Below, in pieces: positions 1 to 5,889 of a stretch of DNA of 10,666 bases. Within the stretch, counting starts at the first letter, position 1. Every line of letters begins with the position of its first letter. A program made the translations under genes and the position numbers. Below the pieces are notes generated by a model. It saw only the letters and a list, made by a program, of their open reading frames with translations, was not told the DNA's origin and searched no databases. The DNA comes from Baffinella frigidus. Lineage: Eukaryota; Cryptophyceae; Cryptomonadales; Baffinellaceae. The DNA lies in assembly GCA_026770585.1 (NCBI GenBank), contig MU646502.1, positions 597,180 through 607,845 on the forward strand, in the 5' to 3' direction.

Positions 1-20
1 GGGGGGGGGGGGGGGGGGGG
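1..20. repeat. Terminal poly-G run
   Basis: Twenty consecutive G residues form the very start of the window, followed at once by ordinary mixed sequence. A one-sided homopolymer exactly at the edge is typical of a contig end or of no-signal reads from two-colour sequencing chemistry. Internal G runs of 8-14 elsewhere in the window are flanked on both sides and look genuine, so a biological G tract here cannot be excluded. Confidence 0.8.
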
Positions 21-288
21 CTTCATGCCTCCAGTTAGAGCGATGGCTTGGATGTCCCGCTTCGCAAAAACATGCGGTAGGGATACTGGATTCGCCATCC
101 GCCCCGAAACCCCGGACCCTTACGCCCTTGCGCGCCCAATTCATAATCCTAATGCCTAGACCCCACGCCAGGAGAAAGCGGGTCATGAGATGACGAGGGG
201 GGAGGAGAGGGAGGCGGGGGGGGAGGAGAGGTTTTCTTCCAGGCGTCGCTGTCCTCCTCCTCCTCTTCATCCGGGGGCATTTTCTCCT
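21..288 (+). other. Upstream region of the multi-exon gene; start not settled
   Basis: No recognisable promoter element is visible. An in-frame ATG lies at 190, 33 codons before the ATG chosen at 289. The extra 33 residues are Arg/Glu/Gly-rich, then Pro-rich, and resemble translated low-complexity purine/pyrimidine tracts. A polypyrimidine stretch ending in TTTTCTTCCAG at about 231-241 could be a 3' splice site, so the true first exon may lie before this window or in this stretch. Confidence 0.4.
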
Positions 289-684
289 ATGCAAGTCGAC
301 GCTCTGGTTACTGGTGATCCAGTGGAGTACTGGGACGAAGACGGTGTGTGGCAGGCGGGTGAATTTCTCTATGTCGAGCTCGATGAATCACGTGGGGGTG
401 GAGCTTGCAACGTGGGGGTGGAGCTCGCAACAGGGGGGACTATCGCTGTCGAGCAGGGTCGCCTGCGAGGAGCACCGCGGCCTAACTCGCAGGCGCCAAT
501 TTGGTTGCAGGAATCCACCTCACCCTTCAGCCTTCCCTACTCGCCTGTCTTCCCCGCGGGCTCCGAGGCTGGAGGCAGCGAGAAGGGGTGCTCCGAGGCT
601 GGAGGCGGCGAGAGGGGGGGCGGCAGCGTGGAGGAGGGCGGTAGCGCGGAGGGGAGCAGCAGCGTGGAGGTCGAGGAGAGCCAG
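289..684 (+). CDS. Exon 1: Agenet/Tudor-like domain and Gly/Ser/Glu repeat
   Basis: This exon encodes 132 residues from the ATG at 289. Residues 7-33 begin VTGDPVEYWDEDGVWQAGEF and are followed by an acidic strand, and residues 50-64 include TIAVEQGRLRGAPRP. A Gly-x-x-Val-Glu opening, a Trp after an acidic turn and a closing Leu-Arg-x-x-Pro are the layout of Agenet/Tudor-like domains, small beta barrels that often bind methylated histone tails. I assign this by pattern, not by search. Residues 91-132 are a GSEAGG/GGGS/VEEGG repeat that recurs in exon 2. A 20-base tandem duplication at 391-430 lies inside the domain, and the frame on both sides is shared only because both copies are present. 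The exon ends CAG at 684, before GTGCGC. Confidence 0.5.
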
Positions 685-3600
685 GTGCGCCCTTCCCGAT
701 TCGCGCGCCTCATAACCTGGGTGTTCTACCCCCCCGCCATTCCCGCCTTCCCGCCGCTCCTTCCTGGTGCCAAAACTGCTTTTGGGGTCCCTACCCCCCG
801 TCGCTGGGTTCAGCCAACCGTGGTCGGCCCAACACCACTCTGCCTGAGTTTATCTGTTCTCCTCAATGTGAGGAGCCTTTAGGACCTCTGGGATTTATTG
901 ACTCCCAACATAAATGGCCACCGGGTTTCCAGAATGCAATCACCGGGTTTCCAGAATCCAAGAACTAGGCCCAGCCGTTTCTGTAGGCGCCAATGACGTG
1001 CAGTTGTCGGAACCCCACACTAGGAGGATGGAACCTCCCCAGGGACGGTGCGCGTCCTTATTCGCGAGTAACCCTTGTATTCGCCGTGAGCTTCTTTAGG
1101 TTTTGATTGCTCCAAACCTAGGCGGACACCTCGCCCTTCCGTGGCAAGACTCGGCAGAACCGGCTGAAGGGTGGTCCACAGGGAGCATGTGACAGCGTAC
1201 CACAACGGTTTCTGAACTCACACCCGGGATCGCAAACCAAGCAGGAAACTCCAACAATTCAGGGTAAGTTAGCATCCGGTATTCGAGGACGGTAGACCCC
1301 AAGGCTCCCAGGACCGCGTCTCGTGTAGGAGCCCTAGGGCCTTCTGTCGTCCCATCTTTATGCTAATTATCCTCCATTCGAAACGTCGGCCTAAATCTCG
1401 CAGAACGGCTCCGTTTTGCAACCTTTACAACCTTTTTGACGTGTGCAAGTAGGTATAGGTTCCCCTCGCTCCCCACCACCCAAACCACTTCCCCTCCACA
1501 CCATCCGTAAACCCTCATCTCTCATCCCTAACACCTCATCCCCAATCCCTAAACGCGACACGAGCGCTCCTAATCCTCGGTGGTGTCGAAGAGTGCGAGC
1601 AGGGCGAGAGGAACCTTTCCCGGGGAGCAAGGGTTTTGTTCCCTTACTCGGAGGTGGACATTTAGTTCCCTTGCTCGGAGGTGAGCTGCACCGCGTCTGC
1701 ACCTCAAGACACGGTGCTTCACCTCAAGACACAGCTCTCTCACACTCGACCCTTTCTCTGAATCGAACCCCTGGATCAGGGGGAAGTATCCTCCTCCACG
1801 CCTGCCGCCACTGCGGCTGCCACTGCTGCCGCCAGCAACGAGGGACGCGCGTGGTCCGGTGGACGTGTGGACCTGCGCGCAGCGACGTCTGGCACCACTG
1901 CCGATGACGCTCCCGAGGAGGCTGGAGCGAACGACTCCCTCGCCGCCCCCCCCCCTTCGTCCCGTGCCGGCGCAGCAGCCGGGGAGCGCGAAGCCCCTCT
2001 CGCCCAAGAACCTCGCGCCAGAGGGGTTGTTCGCTGTTGTGACGCAGACGGGCGCGAGACGGCTGAAACGGTCGAGCTCCCCCTCGACGGGTGGGGGATG
2101 GATTTCCAGTGGCGCGCCCCCCCCCCGGTCTCCGCGGTCTCCGAGGCTAGAGGAAGCGAGAAGGGGGGCGGCAGCGAGCAGGGGGGCAGCGAAAAGGGGG
2201 GCGGCAGCGCGGAGGGGGGAGGCAGCGTGGAGGGGGGCTCCGAGGATGGAGCGAATGACTCCCTCGCCCCCCGACCCCACCCCACCCCGGTCTCCGCGGA
2301 CCCCTCTTCGCCACCAGGTGATCAAGCATCTTTCGACAACGATGCTCGCGGCCGCACGCCGGCTTGCGTTCCCCGGTCTGTGTTGAAGAAGGGGGGGGGG
2401 GGGGCGACGCCGGGCCAGCCGGGCCAGCCGCGCAACGTTCGCTTCGCCACGTCCGAGCCTCCGTCCTCTCGCGAGGTACACCTTTCGACCCGGCCGTCAC
2501 TCCTCCAACCCTGCTACGCCTTGCTGCTGAATGGCAACCCCCCAAACCCTAAACCCTAGCCCTAATCCCTAACCCTAATCCCTAATTGGCAGGAGGTCAC
2601 CCCATCACCGGAGGACCGTCGGCAGCTCCGCGAGCATCTTCGTCACGACGATGCTCGTCAGCAGATTCTCCGCCACCAGGTTGAGGGGTTGGGGTTGAGG
2701 GGCTGAGGGGGTTGGGATTCAAGGTTGAGCGGTTGACGACAGGCCCGCGGCGTGAACCCGCAACCCTTAACCTCACGCCTGAACCTCTAAACCCTCAACC
2801 CAACTCGCAGGCGAGTTCTGGCCGAGCGGCCTTGACGCCGGGTCCCAAGAGGCAGGAGCGTGCGGAGGAGGCGGAGGGGGAGGAGTGGGGGGGGGGGGGC
2901 GAGGAGGTGGAGAGGAAGGAGGAGGAGATCACGGCGTCGATCGAGCTCTGGCTTCAGAGGGGTCGGCAGGGTCTCCGCGAGCTGGGCGTCCGCGACCCGC
3001 GCCAGGTCACAAGTGGGAATGTCACACGCAACGTTGCGTGCTAAAAGTGTTTCGTGGTACACATGAAACATTATTGCGCAGGGCCACGCCAGGCCACAAC
3101 TGGGAATTTCAGAACGCGACGTTTCTTTTCGTGGAACTTAATAAGTGTGCGGGTCCCGAGGAATCGCACTTCCTCGTCCTTTCCACGTCCGGGCTTTTAC
3201 CTGAATTTGAAAAACCCAGTACACAACTACAACCAGTCTTATATCTGAAATTCCAAGTTGTGGCCTGGTGTGGGGAGGTGACGCGAACCGTCGCTCTTTC
3301 ACACTCTGAAAAGACGTTTGACGTTTTTCCTTGCAAACCAAGTCCTGAGAATCAACTTCACTCATGGATCAACTTGGAAATCAAATTCCCACGTATGACC
3401 TGGCGTGGCCGGCGCCCCGCCACCAGGTTGAGGGGTGAGAGGTGAGGGGGTGAGGGGGTGAGGGGGTTTAGCGGTTGACGACAGGCACGCGGCGTGAACC
3501 CTAACCCCTAGCCCCTAATCCCAGTTCAGCCCCAACCCCTAACCCTTCACGCAGGCGCCTTCCGTCCACGAAGAGGCGGCAGCTTCTCGCAGCGGGAGCC

Positions 3601-5082
3601 GTCGCGGGGGGTCGTTGGATCGGCAGGACTGGGACTCCAAGGTACCCTACACCCTACTTAGATCTACCTTGCTATCTTCGTATAGGAACCTGTGCCGGGG
3701 TTACTCGCGAGTAAGGACACGCACCGCCCCTGGGGTGGTCCAAGGCTTCTAGGACCACTCGCGAATGAGGACCCGCCTAAAACCCTGCACAATGCATAGG
3801 AAGGTAGATCTATGGCTGCCGGGAACCTGGTATTGAAACACCCCTGGCGCGAGGACGGTCCACTGAATCACTTCGATCCTGACCAGTTGGTCGTCAAAAA
3901 AAACTTCTCTCTCTACACCATGCACCATGCACCCCACACACTACGCCCTGCACCCTGCACCCTGCGCCCCGCGGCCTGCACCCTGCACCCTATAATTGGA
4001 GGCTTGGTGTGCCCGATTTCTTGTCTACACCCCCCCACACCTCCGATGTGTTCCCGATCTGCACCACGGAGGGGGGGGGGAGTATGCTGCTCGCCCGGGG
4101 GAGGGTTTAAGGATTTTCTTTGCCGAGATTGCAGTCTGGGGGGCTTCACAAAACCAACGTTCGGTTGGTCGCAGGCACGTCGGGACAACAGTTTCCTGCA
4201 TGCCCTCGGGCCTTCAAACCACTCACGTTGAAAACACCTTGCAGGCGAGCTCGGTAACCAAGTGGCTCGAGAACGTGGATGTCTCTCTCCCGGACATCGC
4301 TCCCTTCCTTCCCGGGCACGAGGCTGGCGCGGCCGGTCAGACCGAGGTGCCCCCCTGCCCCCCTCGTCACGCAACCCCTTTCCTGCCACGCCTTGCTACT
4401 CCCTCCGTCCCTCCCTCACTCACTCACTCACTCACTCACTCACTCACTCTCTCACTCTCTCACTCTCTCACTCCCTCACTCACTCACTCACTCCCTCACT
4501 CCCTCACTCCCTCACTCCCTCACTCCCTCACTCCCTCCCTCACTCACTCACTCACTCACTCACTCCCTCCTTCCCTCTCCCCTCTCTCACTCCCTCCTTC
4601 TCTCTCCCGAGGCCTTGCGGGTCATGATGAAACGTTAACGCTTACCCGAATCGCTAACCCCGTCCTCCCCCGGCTGATTGGGGTTTGCAGGGAACCTTCC
4701 CGGTCATAGCGCTGTCGTTTAGTCCGATGCGCGGAGCTGCCAGTCGCACGACGACAGACAGCGGGACCCCTTCGGGGGCGTCGGTCGACCCTGGCCGTCC
4801 GTTGACCTCGGTACCCCCCTTCCCATGTTTTGTGAGACCAAACGGTATGCGAGCCTGGCTGTGCGAGACTCGCTGTGTCAGGCATTCCAACCCCTAAGCC
4901 CCTAAACCCTAAACCCTGAACCCCTGAACCCCAAACGGGAGGTCTTATGCTGCTAGGCCTAGCGCTACCGTAGGACCCTAGGACGATACATCCTTACTCG
5001 CGAGTAACCCCTGCAGGCTGATGTGCGTGAGGGCAGGTTCTCGGAGCTGGGGGGGCTGGTTGCAGCCACGTTGCTCCTGTAA
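289..5082 (+). CDS. Multi-exon gene for an Agenet/Tudor-like, Gly/Ser-rich protein of unknown function
   Basis: Proposed join: 289-684, 1780-2475, 2593-2679, 2811-3005, 3555-3641, 4245-4346, 4691-4810, 5017-5082, giving 582 codons and a TAA stop. Support is internal. Every exon length is a multiple of three, every intron is phase 0 and GT-AG, every acceptor is followed by G and six of seven exons end in AG. The frame stays open over eight exons despite C10, C10, G14 and G13 runs. Residues 7-64 resemble an Agenet/Tudor chromatin-reader fold. Residues 332-354 pair an SVLK and an RNVRF motif. The rest is low-complexity or charged helix. A nuclear scaffold or phosphatase-targeting role is inference only. 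Donors (GTGCGC, GTACAC, GTTGAG, GTCACA, GTACCC, GTGCCC) are not the usual GTRAGT, so some boundaries may be wrong, and exons 1 and 2-8 could belong to separate genes. Confidence 0.5.
391..430 (+). repeat. 20-base tandem duplication inside exon 1
   Basis: Two adjacent copies of CGTGGGGGTGGAGCTTGCAA differ at one base (T versus C). The unit is not a multiple of three, so gain or loss of a copy would switch the reading frame in the middle of the Agenet/Tudor-like segment. Confidence 0.9.
685..1779 (+). other. Intron 1 or intergenic stretch (1,095 bases)
   Basis: No exon is convincing here, although one or more could be hidden. The stretch holds a 17-base sequence, CACCGGGTTTCCAGAAT, repeated at 919-935 and 941-957. 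At about 1031-1074 a segment appears in inverted orientation in intron 5 and carries the palindrome variant TTATTCGCGAGTAA at 1058-1071. Degenerate CCCTAA-like text lies at about 1500-1556. A TTCCCTT-R-CTCGGAGGTG unit occurs twice at about 1639-1683, and CACCTCAAGACAC occurs twice at about 1700-1734. The acceptor is GGATCAG at 1773-1779, after a pyrimidine-rich stretch. Confidence 0.4.
1780..2475 (+). CDS. Exon 2: low-complexity Ala/Gly/Ser region with SVLK and RNVRF motifs
   Basis: This exon encodes 232 residues in phase 0. It begins with an Ala/Thr-rich segment. A more ordinary segment follows, around GVVRCCDADGRETAETVELP. Next is a second GSEKGGG/GSAEGGG/GSVEGG repeat closely related to that of exon 1. 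The string GANDSLA occurs once on each side of this, at about 1926-1946 and 2250-2270. Near the end, SVLKK (protein residues 332-336) and RNVRF (350-354) stand 13 residues apart, separated by a Gly run encoded by G14. The opposite strand is open across most of this exon (to 303 codons), but that product is Arg/Pro-rich and has no splice context. The exon ends GAG before GTACAC. Confidence 0.55.
2391..2404 (+). repeat. G14 homopolymer in coding sequence
   Basis: A run of 14 G encodes the poly-Gly between the SVLK and RNVRF motifs. C10 runs at 1946-1955 and 2117-2126 and a G13 run at 2887-2899 lie in the same gene. All four keep the downstream frame open at the given lengths. Such runs are prone to slippage and to sequencing error. 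Confidence 0.9.
2476..2592 (+). other. Intron 2 with telomere-like array
   Basis: The intron is 117 bases, GTACAC to TTGGCAG. Positions 2543-2586 are a degenerate run of CCCTAAA, CCCTAAC and CCCTAAT units, ending six bases before the acceptor. The units contain CTAAC and CTAAT, which match loose branch-point consensus, so the array may supply the branch site and the pyrimidine tract together. Joining the flanking exons keeps phase 0. Confidence 0.6.
2593..2679 (+). CDS. Exon 3: charged helical segment
   Basis: This exon has 29 codons in phase 0. The product begins EVTPSPEDRRQLREHLRHDD and ends with a helix rich in Arg, Gln and His. It has no low complexity and reads as genuine coding sequence. 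It is bounded by TTGGCAG and by CCACCAG|GTTGAG. The exact end, CGCCACCAG plus the intron start, is repeated at 3418 onward. No family is recognised. Confidence 0.6.
2680..2810 (+). other. Intron 3, duplicated as the 3' part of intron 4
   Basis: The intron is 131 bases. It starts with GTTGAGGGG tracts, contains GCGGTTGACGACAGGC followed by CGCGGCGTGAACCC, then degenerate CCCTAA-like units, and ends CTCGCAG. The segment 3427-3554 has the same order of parts and the same GCGGTTGACGACAGGC core, with the same CGCCACCAG in front. This is clear homology between intron copies. Confidence 0.7.
2811..3005 (+). CDS. Exon 4: acidic linker and amphipathic helix with a Trp/Gln pattern
   Basis: This exon has 65 codons in phase 0. 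It begins ASSGRAALTPGPKRQERAEE, continues through an acidic Glu/Gly stretch containing the G13 run, and ends with a predicted helix containing ITASIELWLQRGRQGLRELG. The spacing Trp-x4-Gln-x2-Leu-x-Glu-Leu faintly recalls the C-terminal helix of Sfr1/Mei5 recombination factors, but this is too short to assign. The exon ends CGCCAG before GTCACA. Its last bases and the donor overlap an inverted-repeat terminus at 2998-3022. Confidence 0.6.
2998..3408. mobile_element. Nested inverted-repeat element carrying a 5' splice site (introner-like)
   Basis: The outer arms at 2998-3022 and 3384-3408 are inverted copies (21 of 25 positions) around CGCCAGGTCA and GTGGGAAT. The inner arms at 3084-3110 and 3247-3273 are inverted copies (25 of 27) of the related sequence CCACGCCAGGCCACAACTGG and its continuation. 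All four arms therefore belong to one family, in order + + - -. A perfect 16-base palindrome, CACGCAACGTTGCGTG, lies at 3025-3040. The interior is more AT-rich than the exons and codes for nothing recognisable. The intron 4 donor is inside the left arm. No clear target-site duplication was found, so mobility is inferred. Confidence 0.6.
3006..3554 (+). other. Intron 4, composite
   Basis: The intron is 549 bases, GTCACA to CACGCAG. The 5' three quarters is the nested inverted-repeat element. The last 128 bases (3427-3554) are a copy of intron 3, with telomere-like CCCTAA units near the acceptor. The reading frame entering at 3006 stops after a few codons, so this is not coding. Confidence 0.6.
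3555..3641 (+). CDS. Exon 5: Ser/Arg-rich segment
   Basis: This exon has 29 codons in phase 0, the same length as exon 3. The product begins APSVHEEAAASRSGSRRGGS and ends DRQDWDSK. The Ser/Arg-rich part could be a phosphorylation-prone linker. It is bounded by CACGCAG and CCAAG|GTACCC. No family is recognised. Confidence 0.55.
3642..4244 (+). other. Intron 5, with an inverted-repeat element and heptamer array
   Basis: The intron is 603 bases, GTACCC to CTTGCAG. Inverted arms at 3659-3675 and 3796-3812 match at 16 of 17 positions (TAGATCTACCTTGCTAT and its complement). Between them lies TTACTCGCGAGTAA, within a segment shared in inverted orientation with intron 1. Positions 3946-3991 are a CCCTGCA heptamer array, a variant of the telomeric period. 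A G10 run lies at 4071-4080. Confidence 0.55.
3659..3812. mobile_element. Short inverted-repeat element in intron 5
   Basis: Terminal arms of 17 bases (16 matching) enclose about 120 bases that include TTACTCGCGAGTAA and a second, diverged ACTCGCGAATGA. Size, palindromic content and partial recurrence elsewhere in the window fit a non-autonomous fold-back or MITE-type repeat. No target-site duplication is evident. Confidence 0.5.
4245..4346 (+). CDS. Exon 6: conserved-looking hydrophobic/acidic segment
   Basis: This exon has 34 codons in phase 0. The product begins ASSVTKWLENVDVSLPDIAP and continues FLPGHEAG. It has the composition of a folded region rather than a linker. It begins GCGAGCTCGG, like exon 4 (GCGAGTTCTG), at an identical GCAG|G acceptor. 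It ends ACCGAG before GTGCCC. Confidence 0.65.
4347..4690 (+). other. Intron 6, mostly a pyrimidine microsatellite
   Basis: The intron is 344 bases, GTGCCC to GTTTGCAG. Positions 4400-4609 are CTCA/CTCC simple repeats open in all three + frames. The Ser-Leu-Thr-His and Pro-Ser-Leu strings they encode are artefacts of the repeat. Confidence 0.6.
4400..4609. repeat. (CTCA)n/(CTCC)n polypyrimidine microsatellite
   Basis: About 210 bases are almost exclusively C, T and regularly spaced A, in blocks of CACT, CTCT and CCCT. The complementary purine type occurs at 6253-6391. Confidence 0.95.
4691..4810 (+). CDS. Exon 7: Ser/Thr-rich segment, partly duplicated downstream
   Basis: This exon has 40 codons in phase 0. 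The product begins GTFPVIALSFSPMRGAASRT and continues with a Thr/Ser/Gly/Pro-rich tail ending GRPLTS. The 3' two thirds, together with the first 77 bases of the next intron, recur at 5809-5966 with one difference. The exon ends CTCG before GTACCC, the only exon in the set not ending in AG. Reading on without splicing gives about 30 further codons and a stop. Confidence 0.55.
4730..4887 (+). repeat. 158-base duplication, copy 1
   Basis: This copy is identical to 5809-5966 except for one base (4742 A versus 5821 G). It spans the last 81 bases of exon 7 and the first 77 bases of intron 7. In both copies the match dissolves into telomere-like CCCTAA sequence. Confidence 0.95.
4811..5016 (+). other. 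Intron 7, with telomere-like units and the 14-base palindrome
   Basis: The intron is 206 bases, GTACCC to CCTGCAG. It contains the 5' part shared with the downstream duplicate, CCCTAAA/CCCTGAA units at about 4890-4933, a CTACCGTAGGACCCTAGG motif of the dispersed family at 4966-4983, and TTACTCGCGAGTAA at 4994-5007, nine bases before the acceptor. Confidence 0.5.
5017..5082 (+). CDS. Exon 8: proposed terminal exon
   Basis: This exon has 21 codons and then TAA at 5080-5082, in phase 0 after the GCAG acceptor. The product begins ADVREGRFSELGG and ends in a short hydrophobic run. The stop overlaps TGTAA (5078-5082), the motif used as a poly(A) signal in chlorophyte algae such as Chlamydomonas. 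This may be chance. A competing acceptor lies at 5064 (GGTTGCAG), so the end of the gene is uncertain. Confidence 0.4.
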   Translation, partial: ADVREGRFSELGGLVAATLLL

Positions 5083-5167
5083 CCCCGGCCAGGTTTACAA
5101 AAGTGAACCGCGCGATACGAAGCTACATGTAGGCGACGCCTGATAAGTTGACCCACATTCAGCCGCT

Positions 5168-5272
5168 ACAGGGGCATTTCGAATACGTAGGGCCCTGCAG
5201 TAGGCTCACCCCTAGGACCCTACGGTGGTTCTGGCGTTCGAGTTCGGGTTCTTGTATTCGAGATACCCTTGA
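5168..5272. repeat. Imperfect fold-back element
   Basis: ACAGGGGCATTTCGAATAC at 5168-5186 pairs with 5254-5272 (15 of 19 positions). The interior holds GTAGG, CCTAGG and ACCCTACGG modules of the dispersed family. The left terminus begins ACAGGGG, like the better-preserved element at 5569. Confidence 0.5.
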
Positions 5273-5378
5273 AGCTGGAACAAGTCTCGAGGAATCAAGG
5301 TGGTTGAGACCAGACGCGTTGCTGCGGGAGTAGCGTGCACCAGCCGACACAGCACCTCCCTCCTCCCAACTATACCGT

Positions 5379-5523
5379 GTACCACCAACCCTGCGAGGCG
5401 GACCAAATCGACGATTGTTTGGAGCCATTTCCCCGGGTGGCACATTCGTTTTCGAAGGTGCCACCCGAGGAGTTGGCGCATGTCCCAGCCTCGATTTGGT
5501 CCGCCTCGGAGGGCTGGTGGTAC
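5379..5523. repeat. 145-base long hairpin
   Basis: Arms of 35 bases at 5379-5413 and 5489-5523 are inverted copies with three mismatches. A perfect 10-base inner stem, CGGGTGGCAC with GTGCCACCCG, lies at 5434-5443 and 5458-5467. Both strands are open across it, as expected of an inverted repeat, so the open frames here carry no weight. It could be a fold-back transposon relic or a transcribed hairpin. Confidence 0.8.
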
Positions 5524-5568
5524 CAACACCTCTCTCACAGGCACACCATGCTCCGCTTCGGGACAAAT

Positions 5569-5688
5569 ACAGGGGGTACCTCGCTCATAAGAAAACGCCC
5601 CCCCCTAGGACCCTACAGTAGGCCTATGCCTAGGGCCCGATGATGGTCCTAGGGAAGGGGCGTTTTCTTATGAGCGAGGCACCCCTGT
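5569..5688. mobile_element. 120-base fold-back (MITE-like) element
   Basis: The arms 5569-5601 and 5657-5688 read ACAGGGG then CCTCGCTCATAAGAAAACGC and CCC inward from each end, with one mismatch and one indel. The interior contains CCTAGGACC and its inverted partner GGTCCTAGG, which extend the stem, plus CCTACAGTAGG. No target-site duplication is visible. Confidence 0.75.
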
Positions 5689-5805
5689 AGGCCTTTCCTC
5701 GCAGAAGCTTTGACGCTACACGAACCACGAACCCTAAGCCCTTGGCCCTAAAGCGCAGACCCCTGAACCGAAGGCTGAAGGCTGGTGTTGGATCACGCGG
5801 TGCAG

Positions 5806-5889
5806 GTACGCGGAGCTGCCGGTCGCACGACGACAGACAGCGGGACCCCTTCGGGGGCGTCGGTCGACCCTGGCCGTCCGTTGACCTCG
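5806..5889 (+). pseudogene. Duplicated copy of exon 7, probably a gene fragment
   Basis: This stretch has 28 codons in phase 0 after CGGTGCAG. It begins VRGAAGRTTTDSGTPSGASV and ends GRPLTS before the same GTACCC donor. One of the two differences from exon 7 over the shared part changes Ser to Gly. Its first 13 residues are absent or replaced. A possible following acceptor, GATGGCAG at 6048-6055, leads to about 21 codons and a stop. The high identity means the copy is recent or gene-converted. It may be a functional alternative exon, but a fragment is simpler. Confidence 0.5.

Noticed and set aside
1570-2481. 303-codon open frame on the - strand, the longest in the window
   Set aside because: It is antisense to exon 2, very rich in Arg, Pro, Ala and Ser, and open mainly because the + strand is G/C-rich repeat. 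The + frame joins coherently with seven other exons and this one joins with nothing.
2811-3005. Sfr1/Mei5 recombination factor homologue
   Set aside because: Only a Trp-x4-Gln-x2-Leu-x-Glu-Leu helix pattern is shared. That is too little to assign a family.
4262-4709. Three overlapping + frames encoding Ser-Leu-Thr-His/Pro-Ser-Leu repeats
   Set aside because: A four-base microsatellite is open in all frames. It lies inside intron 6.
5159-5643. Several 60-135 codon frames on both strands
   Set aside because: They fall in long inverted repeats, which make both strands look alike and produce mirrored open frames.
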